Shown one piece after another: positions 1 through 8,651 of a stretch of 64,000 nt of DNA; positions within the stretch are counted from its first letter, which is position 1; every line of letters starts with the position of its first letter. Location: contig JAGOPK010000001.1 of NCBI GenBank assembly GCA_017992055.1, positions 682,001 through 746,000 on the forward strand, read 5' to 3'. The notes under the pieces were generated by a model. That model saw only the letters and a list, made by a program, of their open reading frames with translations, was not told where the DNA came from and made no database searches. This DNA is from Burkholderiaceae bacterium (GTDB lineage Bacteria; Pseudomonadota; Gammaproteobacteria; Burkholderiales; Burkholderiaceae_C). A program made the position numbers and the translations under genes.

Positions 1-434
1 CCCGCACCTACACCATCACCGAGCTGGCGCAGGAGTTCGACGTCACGCCGCGGGCGATCCGCTTCTACGAGGACATGGGCCTGCTGTCGCCCGGTCGCGC
101 CGGCCGCAACCGCGTCTACGACGGCATCGACCGCACACGGCTCAAGCTCACGCTGCGTGGCAAGCGCCTGGGCCTGTCGCTGCAGGACATCAAGCAGCTG
201 GTCACGATGTACGACAGCGATGCCGACACCGTGCCGCAGCTGGAGGCCTTTCTGGCCGTGGTCAGCGCGCACAAGCAGTCGCTGGAGCAGCAGCTGGAGG
301 ACATCCGCGTGACGCTGGAAGAGCTGTCGCTGCACGAGGGCCGCTGCCGCCAGCTGCTGCAGGAAAAGGCTGCGGCGCCGGCGGCTGCGTCGGCCCCCCC
401 CGCACGCAAGCGCGTGCGTCCGGCCGCCGCCTGA
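1..434 (+). CDS. liuR: MerR-family regulator, LiuR type (5' end missing)
   Basis: Transcriptional regulator expected to control leucine/isovalerate catabolism. The reading frame is open from base 3, so the gene starts before the window. The first visible residues (RTYTITELAQEFDVTPRAIR) form a MerR winged-helix recognition segment, followed by FYEDMGLLSPGR, the usual second half of the DNA-binding domain. Next comes a helical dimerisation region (SAHKQSLEQQLEDIRVTLEEL), then a short Ala/Pro-rich, basic tail. About 143 residues are visible, close to full length for LiuR-like proteins, so only a few N-terminal residues are missing. The assignment as LiuR rests on the next gene being isovaleryl-CoA dehydrogenase and on a perfect palindrome lying between the two. 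The MerR family is clear; the LiuR name is inference from context. Confidence 0.85.
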   Translation, partial: RTYTITELAQEFDVTPRAIRFYEDMGLLSPGRAGRNRVYDGIDRTRLKLTLRGKRLGLSLQDIKQLVTMYDSDADTVPQLEAFLAVVSAHKQSLEQQLEDIRVTLEELSLHEGRCRQLLQEKAAAPAAASAPPARKRVRPAAA

Positions 435-487
435 GGCCGCCGTCCCCAGTTTCCCCAGTTCGCAGTCGGCACCGGGCCGGCTATGAT

Positions 488-507
488 TGACGTTTACGTA
501 AACGTCA
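488..507. promoter_or_regulatory. Probable LiuR operator (perfect 20-bp palindrome)
   Basis: TGACGTTTACGTAAACGTCA is its own reverse complement over all 20 bases. It lies 53 bp past the regulator stop and 56 bp before the isovaleryl-CoA dehydrogenase start. It is strikingly AT-rich against its surroundings. A TATGAT hexamer at 482-487 abuts it and could be a -10 element, but I find no convincing -35. LiuR operators in proteobacteria are known to be palindromes around a TTTACGTAAA-like core, which fits. Confidence 0.75.
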
Positions 508-563
508 TTTGAAGGCCCGCGGCAGCGTATATCGTTGCCCCCGGACCCTCCAGGAGACATGCC

Positions 564-1763
564 ATGACCCAGCTCCCCGGCCTCGACTTCCAGCTTGGCG
601 ACGACATCAATGCGCTGCGCGACGCGGTGCGCGACTTTGCCGCCGCCGAGATCGCGCCGCGCGCGGCCGAGATCGACCGCAGCGACCAGTTCCCGATGGA
701 CCTGTGGCGCAAGATGGGCGAACTGGGCGTGCTGGGCGTGACCGTGCCCGAGGAATACGGCGGCGCCGGCCTGGGCTATCTGGCCCACATGGTGGCGATG
801 GAGGAGATCAGCCGCGCCAGCGCCTCGGTGGGCCTGTCCTATGGCGCGCACAGCAATCTGTGCGTCAACCAGATCAAGCGCAACGGCAGCGAGGCGCAAA
901 AGCGCAAGTACCTGCCCAAGCTGATCAGCGGCGAGCATGTGGGCGCGCTGGCGATGAGCGAGCCCGGTGCCGGCAGCGACGTGATCAGCATGAAGCTGCG
1001 CGCCGAGTGGAAGGAACCAAGCTCCGCCGGGGGCGGCTACTACCTGCTGAACGGCAGCAAGTTCTGGATCACCAACGGGCCCGATGCCGACACCCTGGTG
1101 GTGTATGCCAAGACCGAGCCCGAGCTGGGCGCGCGTGGCGTCACCGCCTTCCTGATCGAGAAGGGCATGCCGGGCTTTTCCATCGCGCAAAAGCTCGACA
1201 AGCTGGGCATGCGCGGCAGCCACACCGGCGAGCTGGTGTTCCACAACGTCGAGGTGCCGGCCGCCAATGTGCTGGGCAACGTGGGCGGCGGTGCCAAGGT
1301 GCTGATGAGCGGCCTGGACTACGAGCGCGCGGTGCTGGCCGCCGGGCCCATCGGCATCATGCAGGCGGTGATGGACAACGTCGTGCCCTATGTGCACGAC
1401 CGCAAGCAGTTCGGCCAGAGCATCGGCGAGTTCCAGCTGATCCAGGGCAAGCTGGCCGACATGTACACGGTGCTGCAGGCCGGCCGGGCCTTCTGCTACA
1501 CCATCGGCAAGAACCTCGACAGCCTGGGCAGCGAGCATGTGCGCCAGGTGCGCAAGGACTGCGCCTCGGTGATCCTGTGGTGCGCCGAGAAGGCCACCTG
1601 GATGGCCGGCGAGGGCGTGCAGATCTTCGGCGGCAACGGCTACATCAACGACTATCCGCTGGGCCGGCTGTGGCGCGATGCCAAGCTCTACGAGATCGGC
1701 GCCGGCACCTCCGAGATCCGCCGCATGCTGATCGGCCGCGAGCTGTTCGCCGAGACCATGTAA
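564..1763 (+). CDS. liuA: Isovaleryl-CoA dehydrogenase
   Basis: FAD flavoprotein oxidising isovaleryl-CoA to 3-methylcrotonyl-CoA in leucine breakdown, passing electrons to ETF. At 399 aa it has the family's usual length. Acyl-CoA dehydrogenase signature 1 is at residues 129-140 ([12 protein letters not shown]). The C-terminal signature [20 protein letters not shown] is followed by [13 protein letters not shown]. The catalytic glutamate is at residue 254, inside [13 protein letters not shown]. This position is diagnostic for isovaleryl-CoA dehydrogenase, because most other acyl-CoA dehydrogenases carry the base near the C-terminus. An AGGAG ribosome-binding site at 552-556 supports the ATG. 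The gene sits directly behind the probable LiuR operator. The methylcrotonyl-CoA carboxylase genes that usually accompany it are not in this window. Confidence 0.93.
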   Translation: MTQLPGLDFQLGDDINALRDAVRDFAAAEIAPRAAEIDRSDQFPMDLWRKMGELGVLGVTVPEEYGGAGLGYLAHMVAMEEISRASASVGLSYGAHSNLCVNQIKRNGSEAQKRKYLPKLISGEHVGALAMSEPGAGSDVISMKLRAEWKEPSSAGGGYYLLNGSKFWITNGPDADTLVVYAKTEPELGARGVTAFLIEKGMPGFSIAQKLDKLGMRGSHTGELVFHNVEVPAANVLGNVGGGAKVLMSGLDYERAVLAAGPIGIMQAVMDNVVPYVHDRKQFGQSIGEFQLIQGKLADMYTVLQAGRAFCYTIGKNLDSLGSEHVRQVRKDCASVILWCAEKATWMAGEGVQIFGGNGYINDYPLGRLWRDAKLYEIGAGTSEIRRMLIGRELFAETM

Positions 1764-1836
1764 GCCCCGCGCGAGTCCGCAGCCGGGGGCCGCTGCGTAA
1801 ACTGTGCACTGCAACAAAAGCCACTCCAGCCCGCCC

Positions 1837-2529
1837 ATGAGCCACGACCTGACCGAACTGTTTGACAAGAACCGGGCCTGGGCCGCGGACACCGAGGCCC
1901 GCGAACCCGGCTTCTTCACCCGTCTGCTGCAGCAGCAGACGCCGCAGTACCTGTGGATCGGCTGCGCCGACAGCCGCGTGCCGGCCAACGAGCTGGTCGA
2001 CCTGCTGCCCGGCGAGCTGTTCGTGCACCGCAACGTGGCCAATGTGCTGGTGCACTCCGACCTCAATGCGCTGTCGGTGATCCAGTACGCGGTGGATGTG
2101 CTGAACGTGCAGCACATCATCGTCGTCGGCCACAGCGGCTGCGGCGGCGTCAAGGCGGCGCTGCTGAACCAGCGCGCCGGCCTGGTCGACAACTGGCTGC
2201 GCCATGTGCAGGACGTGCGCGATGCCCACGAGGGCTTTCTGGCCGGCCTGCATCCCGACCTGCAGGTCAATGCCCTGGTCGAGCTGAACGTGCTGGAGCA
2301 GGCGCGCAACGTCTGCCGCACCACGGTCGTGCGCGATGCCTGGCAGCGTGGCCAGGCGGTGGTGGTGCATGGCTGGGTCTATGGCCTGCACAACGGCCTG
2401 CTGGAGGACCTGCGCCTCACCGCCGCCAGCGCCGACGAGGTGGGCCTGGCCTACGACACCGCGCTGGCCCTGGTCAAGCAGCGCCACCGCCAGCTGCATG
2501 CGGCGCTGGCGGCGGTGCAGTCGGACTGA
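1837..2529 (+). CDS. can: Beta-class carbonic anhydrase
   Basis: Zinc enzyme interconverting CO2 and bicarbonate in the cytoplasm. The 230-residue protein carries the beta-class zinc ligands: Cys43 and Asp45 in IGCADSR, then His99 and Cys102 in [10 protein letters not shown] start at 1837 ([15 protein letters not shown]) matches the normal N-terminus of Can-type enzymes; an in-frame ATG 33 bases upstream would add a non-conserved extension. It sits between liuA and aceK on the same strand. A plausible local role is bicarbonate supply for the biotin-dependent carboxylase step of leucine breakdown, but that is inference from position. Confidence 0.92.
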   Translation: MSHDLTELFDKNRAWAADTEAREPGFFTRLLQQQTPQYLWIGCADSRVPANELVDLLPGELFVHRNVANVLVHSDLNALSVIQYAVDVLNVQHIIVVGHSGCGGVKAALLNQRAGLVDNWLRHVQDVRDAHEGFLAGLHPDLQVNALVELNVLEQARNVCRTTVVRDAWQRGQAVVVHGWVYGLHNGLLEDLRLTAASADEVGLAYDTALALVKQRHRQLHAALAAVQSD

Positions 2530-2548
2530 CGCGCCGGAGCCCGCCGCG

Positions 2549-4312
2549 ATGTTTCCGCACCGCCTGACCGACAGCCGCGCCTACGACATCGCCGCGGCGA
2601 TGCTGCAGGGCTTCAACCGCCACTACCGGCTGTTCTCCGAGACCAACCGCGAGGCCAAGCGCCGCTTCGAGCAGGCCGACTGGCATGGCCAGCAGCGTGC
2701 CCAGCGCGAGCGCATCGAGTTCTACGACATCCGCGTGGACGAGGCGGTTCAGCGCCTGCAGACCGAGTTCGACATCGCCTCGATCTCCGACGACACCTGG
2801 CAGCAGGTCAAGCTGCACTACATCGGCCTCCTGGTCGACCACCACCAGCCCGAGCTGGCCGAGACCTTCTTCAACTCGGTCACCACGCGCATCCTGCACC
2901 ACAGCTATTTCCGCAACGACTTCATCTTCGTGCGGCCGGCGGTCAGCACCGAATACATCGAGAACGACGAGCCGGCGGCCCTGCCCACCTACCGCGCGTA
3001 TTACCCGACCAAGGACACGCTGCGCGAGACGCTGATGCGCATCGTCGACAACTTCCAGCTGCAGTGCGAGTTCGAGGACCTGCAGCGCGACATCGACGAC
3101 GTGATGGCGGCGCTGCGCCGCGAGGTCGGCGACAACGTGCGGTTGCGCGCCAATTTCCAGATCCAGGTGCTCAGCTCGCTGTTCTTCCGCAACAAGGGCG
3201 CCTACATCATCGGCAAGATCGTCAACGGCTTTGCCAGCACGCCGTTTGCGCTGCCGGTGCTGCATGGCGACGGCGGCAAGCTGATCCTCGACACCGCGCT
3301 GTTCACCGAGGACGACCTGCTGATGCTGTTCAGCTTTGCGCGGGCCTACTTCATGGTGGACATGGAGATCCCGTCGGCCTATGTGCAGTTCCTGCGCAGC
3401 CTGATGCCGCGCAAGCCGCGCAGCGAGCTGTATTCGGCGCTGGGCCTGCAAAAGCAGGGCAAGAACGCCTTCTACCGCGACTTCCTCTACCACCTGCGCC
3501 ACAGCTCCGACCAGTTCCGCATCGCGCCCGGCATCAAGGGCATGGTGATGCTGGTGTTCGACCTGCCGTCCTTCCCCTACGTGTTCAAGGTCATCAAGGA
3601 CTTCTATCCGCCGCAGAAGGACACCACGCGCGAGCAGATCAAGGGCAAGTACCTGCTGGTGAAGACCCACGACCGCGTCGGCCGCATGGCCGATACGCTG
3701 GAGTACACCAAGGTCGCCTTCCCGCGTGCGCGCATCGAGCAGGAGCTGATCGACGAGCTGATGAACTTCTGCCCCAGCCAGATCGAGATGGACGGCGACG
3801 CCCTGGTCATCAAGCATGTCTACATCGAGCGGCGCATGATCCCGCTGAACATCTACCTGCAGGACGCCAGCCCCGAGCAGATGCAGCATGCGGTGCTGGA
3901 GTACGGCAATGCCATCAAGGACCTGGTGGCGGCCAACATCTTTCCCGGCGACATGCTGTGGAAGAACTTCGGCGTCACCCGCCACGGCAAGGTGGTGTTC
4001 TACGACTACGACGAGATCGAGTACATCACCGATTGCAACTTCCGCCGCGTGCCCGCGCCACGCAACGAGGAAGAAGAGATGTCCGGCGAGGTCTGGTATT
4101 CGGTCGGTCCCAAGGACGTGTTCCCCGAGACCTTCGGTCCCTTCCTGCTGGGCAATCCGCAGGTGCGCGACATCTTCATGAAGCACCATGGCGACCTGCT
4201 GGACGCTGCCTTCTGGCAGGGCCACAAGCAGCGCATCCTGGCCGGCCATGTGCACGACGTGTTTCCGTATGAGCCGCACCGGCGCTTTGCCGTGCAGCGC
4301 GCCGCGGCCTGA
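2549..4312 (+). CDS. aceK: Isocitrate dehydrogenase kinase/phosphatase
   Basis: Bifunctional enzyme that phosphorylates and dephosphorylates isocitrate dehydrogenase, setting the split between the TCA cycle and the glyoxylate shunt. The 587-aa length matches AceK (about 580 aa). Recognisable segments include [20 protein letters not shown] with FKVIKD in the ATP-binding region and [15 protein letters not shown] near the catalytic site. The start [15 protein letters not shown] at 2549 is chosen because it opens the conserved region; an upstream in-frame ATG would overlap can extensively. It begins 19 nt after can. Placement among acetyl-CoA-producing leucine and fatty-acid genes fits a need for the glyoxylate shunt when growing on these substrates. 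Confidence 0.95.
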   Translation: MFPHRLTDSRAYDIAAAMLQGFNRHYRLFSETNREAKRRFEQADWHGQQRAQRERIEFYDIRVDEAVQRLQTEFDIASISDDTWQQVKLHYIGLLVDHHQPELAETFFNSVTTRILHHSYFRNDFIFVRPAVSTEYIENDEPAALPTYRAYYPTKDTLRETLMRIVDNFQLQCEFEDLQRDIDDVMAALRREVGDNVRLRANFQIQVLSSLFFRNKGAYIIGKIVNGFASTPFALPVLHGDGGKLILDTALFTEDDLLMLFSFARAYFMVDMEIPSAYVQFLRSLMPRKPRSELYSALGLQKQGKNAFYRDFLYHLRHSSDQFRIAPGIKGMVMLVFDLPSFPYVFKVIKDFYPPQKDTTREQIKGKYLLVKTHDRVGRMADTLEYTKVAFPRARIEQELIDELMNFCPSQIEMDGDALVIKHVYIERRMIPLNIYLQDASPEQMQHAVLEYGNAIKDLVAANIFPGDMLWKNFGVTRHGKVVFYDYDEIEYITDCNFRRVPAPRNEEEEMSGEVWYSVGPKDVFPETFGPFLLGNPQVRDIFMKHHGDLLDAAFWQGHKQRILAGHVHDVFPYEPHRRFAVQRAAA

Positions 4313-4347
4313 TCCCGCCCACACCCACTGCCCCAGGAGAGCATCCC

Positions 4348-5529
4348 ATGGCCACCGATCCCATCGTCATCGTCTCCGCCGCACGCACGCCCATTGCCGG
4401 CCTGCTCGGTGATTTTTCGTCGCTGGCCGCCTGGGAGCTGGGTGCCGTGGCGATCAAGGCCGCGGTCGAGCGCGCCGGCGTGCCCGGTGATGCCGTCGAC
4501 GAGGTGCTGATGGGCAACTGCCTGATGGCCGGCCAGGGCCAGGCCCCGGCGCGCCAGGCCCTGCGCAAGGCCGGCCTGCCCGACTCGGCCGGCGCGGTGA
4601 CGCTGAGCAAGATGTGCGGCAGCGGCATGCGCGCGATGATGTTTGCCCACGACATGCTGGCCGCAGGCAGCGCCAATGTGATGGTCGCCGGCGGCATGGA
4701 GAGCATGAGCAATGCGCCGCACCTGATGTTTGCGCGCAAGGGCGTCAAGTACGGCGCGGCCCAGCTGTTCGACCACATGGCCATGGACGGCCTGGAAGAC
4801 GCCTACCAGCGTGGCAAGGCCATGGGCGTGTTCGCCGAGACCTGCGTGGAGAAGTACGGTTTCACGCGCGAGGCCCAGGACGCCTTTGCCATCACCTCCA
4901 CCACGCGCAGCAAGCAGGCCAACGAGGACGGCAGCTTCGACTGGGAGATGGCGCCCGTCAGCCTGCCGGGCAAGACGGGCGACCTCGTGATCAAGCACGA
5001 TGAGCAGCCGTTCAAGGCCAAGCTCGACAAGATCCCCGGCCTGAAGCCGGCGTTCAAGAAGGACGGCACCATCACCGCCGCCAATGCCAGCAGCATCTCC
5101 GACGGCGCCGCGGCCCTGGTGCTGGTGCGCGAGTCCACCGCCCGCCAGCTGGGCCTGACGCCGCTGGCGCGCATCGTCAGCCATGCCGTCCATGCCCAGG
5201 CGCCGGAATGGTTCACCACCGCACCGGTGGGCGCCATCGACAAGGCGCTGAAGAAGGCCGGCTGGGATGCCAAGAGCGTCAACCTGTGGGAGGTCAACGA
5301 GGCCTTTGCCGCGGTGACCATGGCCGCGATGCACGAGTACAAGCTGCCGCACGAGATCGTCAACGTGCATGGCGGCGCCTGCGCGCTGGGCCATCCCATC
5401 GGTGCCTCGGGCGCGCGCATCGTTGTCACGCTGCTGGGCGCGCTGCGCCAGCGCGGGCTGAAGAAGGGCGTGGCCGCACTGTGCATCGGGGGGGGTGAAG
5501 CCACGGCGATGGCGCTGGAAATGCTCTGA
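4348..5529 (+). CDS. Acetyl-CoA C-acyltransferase (thiolase)
   Basis: Thiolase that condenses or cleaves acyl-CoAs, probably acetoacetyl-CoA and acetyl-CoA. At 393 aa it is typical. Catalytic residues are visible: nucleophile Cys90 in TLSKMCGSGMRAMM, His349 in CALGHPIGASGAR and Cys379 in AALCIGGGEATA. An AGGAG site lies 8-12 nt before the ATG. It follows aceK by 35 nt. In leucine catabolism the end products are acetoacetate and acetyl-CoA, so a thiolase fits the pathway. Whether it works mainly as AtoB-like degradative or PhaA-like biosynthetic enzyme cannot be told from sequence. Confidence 0.9.
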   Translation: MATDPIVIVSAARTPIAGLLGDFSSLAAWELGAVAIKAAVERAGVPGDAVDEVLMGNCLMAGQGQAPARQALRKAGLPDSAGAVTLSKMCGSGMRAMMFAHDMLAAGSANVMVAGGMESMSNAPHLMFARKGVKYGAAQLFDHMAMDGLEDAYQRGKAMGVFAETCVEKYGFTREAQDAFAITSTTRSKQANEDGSFDWEMAPVSLPGKTGDLVIKHDEQPFKAKLDKIPGLKPAFKKDGTITAANASSISDGAAALVLVRESTARQLGLTPLARIVSHAVHAQAPEWFTTAPVGAIDKALKKAGWDAKSVNLWEVNEAFAAVTMAAMHEYKLPHEIVNVHGGACALGHPIGASGARIVVTLLGALRQRGLKKGVAALCIGGGEATAMALEML

Positions 5530-5575
5530 CGACTATGCTTGGCCCCGGGTTTTCCATGATCCAGGGAGCATGAAC

Positions 5576-6039
5576 ATGACAGCCGCCGTGAGCGTCGAAC
5601 CGATTGTTGCCGTCAGCCAGGGCGAGCGCTGCTCGCGCGAGGTGCGCTTCAGCCGCGAGACCATTGCCGCCTTCGCCCAGCTCAGCGGCGATAGCAATCC
5701 GCTGCACCACGATGTACAGGCCGCTCAACGTGCGCGCCATGGCGAGATCATCGCCAGCGGCCAGCAGGTGATGGCCTTGCTGATGGGCCTGGCCGCCAGC
5801 CACTTCTCGCGGCCGGGCGACGGCTTCCAGCGCGAGCTGCTGTGCCTGAACACCAATTTCGCCTTCAAGGCGCCGGTGTTCGCCGACCAGACGCTGGAGC
5901 TGGGCTGGGTCGCCTCGCAGGTGGAATGGCATGCCGGCCTGGGCGGCTGGCTGGCGCATTGCGACGGCCGCGCCGCGGTGCGCCATGCCAAGCCGGCGGT
6001 GGTGGCCCGTGGCACCTTTCTGGTCAAGGGCGTGACCGG

Positions 6040-6043
<4 letters not shown>
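5576..6043 (+). CDS. MaoC-like (R)-specific enoyl-CoA hydratase family protein
   Basis: Hot-dog-fold protein of 155 residues. The hydratase-2 motif is present as AFAQLSGDSNPLHHD, with the usual catalytic pair Asp39 and His44 (G-D-x-N-P-L-H). It probably hydrates an enoyl-CoA, or acts on a related CoA thioester, in the surrounding acyl-CoA pathway. The ribosome-binding site decides the start: AGGGAG at 5563-5568 is 7 nt before the ATG at 5576 but only 1 nt before an alternative ATG at 5570. The stop overlaps the following SDR start by 4 nt (ATGA), so the two are likely translationally coupled. Confidence 0.8.
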
Positions 6044-6705
<662 letters not shown>

Positions 6706-6742
6706 CGGCCGGCGCCACAAGAACAATCCCTGGAGACTTTCG

Positions 6743-7873
6743 ATGCTGCTGTCCGACGACCACCTGGCGGTGCAGGATGCCGTGCGCGCCTATGTGCAGG
6801 CCGAGATCGCCCCCCATGCCGCGGCCTGGGACAAGAGCCACCAGTTCCCGGCCGCCCAGCTCCAGGGCCTGGCCCAGCTCGGCTGCTATGGCGTGGCCGT
6901 GCCGGCCGAGCACGATGGCGCCGGCCTGGACTATCTGGCGCTGGCGCTGATCCTGGAGGAGATCGCCGCCGGCGACGGCGCCACCAGCACCGTGGTCAGC
7001 GTCAACAACTGCCCGGTGTGCTCCATCCTGATGGCTTATGGCAACGCGGACCAGAAGGCCCAGTTCCTGAAACCGCTGGCCCGCGGCGACATGCTGGGCG
7101 CCTTCTGCCTGACCGAGCCCCATGTGGGCAGCCAGGCCGACGGGCTGAAGACCACCGCGGTGCGCGACGGCGATGATTACGTGATCAACGGCGTCAAGCA
7201 GTTCATCACCAGCGGCAAGAACGGCGACGTGGCCATCGTCATGGCCGTCACCGACAAGGCCGCCGGCAAGCGCGGCATCAGCGCCTTTCTGGTGCCCACG
7301 GCCACGCCCGGCTACACCGTGGCGCGCATCGAGGACAAGATGGGCCAGCATGCGTCGGACACGGCGCAGATCCTGTTCGAGAACTGCCGCGTGCCGGCCG
7401 CCAACCGCATCGGCGAAGAAGGCGAGGGCCTGAAGATCGCGCTGTCGGGCCTGGAGGGCGGGCGCATCGGCATCGCCAGCCAGTGCGTGGGCATGGCGCG
7501 CGCGGCCTTTGAGTGCGCGCTGGCCTACAGCAAGGAGCGCCAGGCCTTTGGCACGGTCATCTTCAACCACCAGGCGGTGCAGTTCAAGCTGGCCGAGATG
7601 GCCATGCAGATCGAGGCGGCGCGCCAGCTGATCTGGCATGCCGCCAGCCTGAAGGATGCCGGCCGGCCCTGCCTGAAAGAAGCGGCCATGGCCAAGCTGA
7701 ATGCCAGCGAGATGGCCGAGCGCGTGTGCTCGGCGGCGATCCAGGTGCTGGGCGGCTATGGCTATGTCAGCGACTTTCCGCTGGAGCGCATCTACCGCGA
7801 TGTGCGCGTGTGCCAGATCTACGAGGGCACGTCCGAGGTGCAGAAGATCCTGATCGCGCGCGCCCTGGGCTGA
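6743..7873 (+). CDS. Acyl-CoA dehydrogenase (short-chain type)
   Basis: FAD-dependent acyl-CoA dehydrogenase of 376 residues. Signature 1 appears as [14 protein letters not shown]. The C-terminal signature [20 protein letters not shown] is followed by the catalytic base Glu361 in [10 protein letters not shown], the position used by short- and medium-chain enzymes and unlike liuA. A GGAG site precedes the ATG. It starts 37 nt after the SDR and closes this plus-strand group. It probably acts on a straight or branched short-chain acyl-CoA; the substrate is not determinable. The next gene is convergent with a 1-nt gap. Confidence 0.9.
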   Translation: MLLSDDHLAVQDAVRAYVQAEIAPHAAAWDKSHQFPAAQLQGLAQLGCYGVAVPAEHDGAGLDYLALALILEEIAAGDGATSTVVSVNNCPVCSILMAYGNADQKAQFLKPLARGDMLGAFCLTEPHVGSQADGLKTTAVRDGDDYVINGVKQFITSGKNGDVAIVMAVTDKAAGKRGISAFLVPTATPGYTVARIEDKMGQHASDTAQILFENCRVPAANRIGEEGEGLKIALSGLEGGRIGIASQCVGMARAAFECALAYSKERQAFGTVIFNHQAVQFKLAEMAMQIEAARQLIWHAASLKDAGRPCLKEAAMAKLNASEMAERVCSAAIQVLGGYGYVSDFPLERIYRDVRVCQIYEGTSEVQKILIARALG

Positions 7874-7874
7874 G

Positions 7875-8507
7875 TCAGTCGCGCGGCAGGTAGAGGCGAT
7901 CCGAATAGGTCGCCAGCCACTGCGGCCGGAAGGCCACGAAGATGGCCGCGAACATGCCGGTCAGAAAGGCCTCGCCGCTGGCCGCCAGCAGGCGGCCGAT
8001 CAGCAGGTCGGCCGGCTCGCTGCCCGGCGGAGCGCCGGTCACGGCCAGGGCCAGCGCGCCGGCGCTGGCCGCGGCGATCCAGGTGGCGAAGAAGCCGCGG
8101 CCCAGGATGTAGATGAACAAATGCTGCGGCAGCCAGCGCCGCAGCGCCGCGCCCAGGCCCAGGGCCAGCGTGCCCGGCACCACGCCCAGCCAGACCAGGC
8201 GGTGCAGGGCCTGGTCGGGCGCCAGCCCGCCGACCACGGCGGTGACCAGGGCCACCGGCACCATGGCCAGCATGGCCAGCGGCCAGCCGGCCAGCAGCAC
8301 CAGCAGCGAGGCGCCCGACAGCGGCTGCAGGATCGGGATGCGTGCCACCTGGTCGGCGGCCCACAGCAGCGGCAGCGCCGCCCACCAGGCCAGCCAGGGC
8401 CAGGGCGGGCCGTCGGCACCCACCGCCCGCCAGGGCCGCAGCGCCAGGGCCACGGCCAGGGCCGGGGCCAGCAGGACGGCGTTCAACCACGGGGCGGGCA
8501 GCGACAT
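7875..8507 (-). CDS. Multi-pass membrane protein, CbiM-like permease family (tentative)
   Basis: A 210-residue very hydrophobic protein with about six to seven predicted membrane segments. The C-terminal part, GEAFLTGMFAAIFVAFRPQW, resembles the conserved end of small energy-coupling-factor permease (CbiM-related) proteins found in betaproteobacteria and pseudomonads. If right, it would be a membrane component for metal or cofactor uptake, but no ATPase or EcfT partner is adjacent. The start MSLPAPWLNAV at 8507 is the first ATG giving a sensible membrane protein. It faces the acyl-CoA dehydrogenase gene convergently with 1 nt between stops. Confidence 0.55.
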   Translation of the reverse strand: MSLPAPWLNAVLLAPALAVALALRPWRAVGADGPPWPWLAWWAALPLLWAADQVARIPILQPLSGASLLVLLAGWPLAMLAMVPVALVTAVVGGLAPDQALHRLVWLGVVPGTLALGLGAALRRWLPQHLFIYILGRGFFATWIAAASAGALALAVTGAPPGSEPADLLIGRLLAASGEAFLTGMFAAIFVAFRPQWLATYSDRLYLPRD

Positions 8508-8609
8508 CGGCGCATTGTGGTGGCCGGGCCGGCGCCGGGCCTGATCCCGGTCAAGCCGGGCCGGTACCCCCTTGGACCGGGGGACACCGGCCGAGCCTCG
8601 CGGCCCGCC

Positions 8610-8623
8610 GGCACGGCGTAAGC
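8610..8623 (+). promoter_or_regulatory. Possible sigma-54 promoter of the PEP-CTERM gene
   Basis: GGCACGGCGTAAGC has the invariant GG and GC with exactly 10 bases between them (-24/-12 geometry) and a perfect GGCACG half. The -12 half is weak (AAGC in place of TTGC). It lies 28 bp before the start of the PEP-CTERM gene at 8652 and shares GGCACGGC with the stronger candidate at 63747-63763. Confidence 0.3.
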
Positions 8624-8651
8624 GGCTGTCATCCACCGTCCAGCCATCGCC

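Noticed and set aside
487-533. TTGACG at 487-492 as a -35 element for liuA
   Set aside because: No -10-like hexamer at 17-20 bp; the nearest (TATATC near 528) is about 35 bp away. The TTGACG is better explained as part of the operator palindrome.
509-1840. 443-codon plus-strand frame overlapping liuA
   Set aside because: Arg/Gly/Ala/Gln-rich shadow of liuA in another frame; liuA has all catalytic motifs and a ribosome-binding site.
2474-4324. 616-codon minus-strand frame over aceK
   Set aside because: Fully antisense to a clearly recognised aceK; the composition is low-complexity Val/Leu/His/Asp with no family features.
8556-8590. CCCCC/GGGGG hairpin-like sequence as a terminator for the CbiM-like gene
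   Set aside because: It is upstream of that minus-strand gene, so it cannot terminate it; arms are short and there is no T-run.
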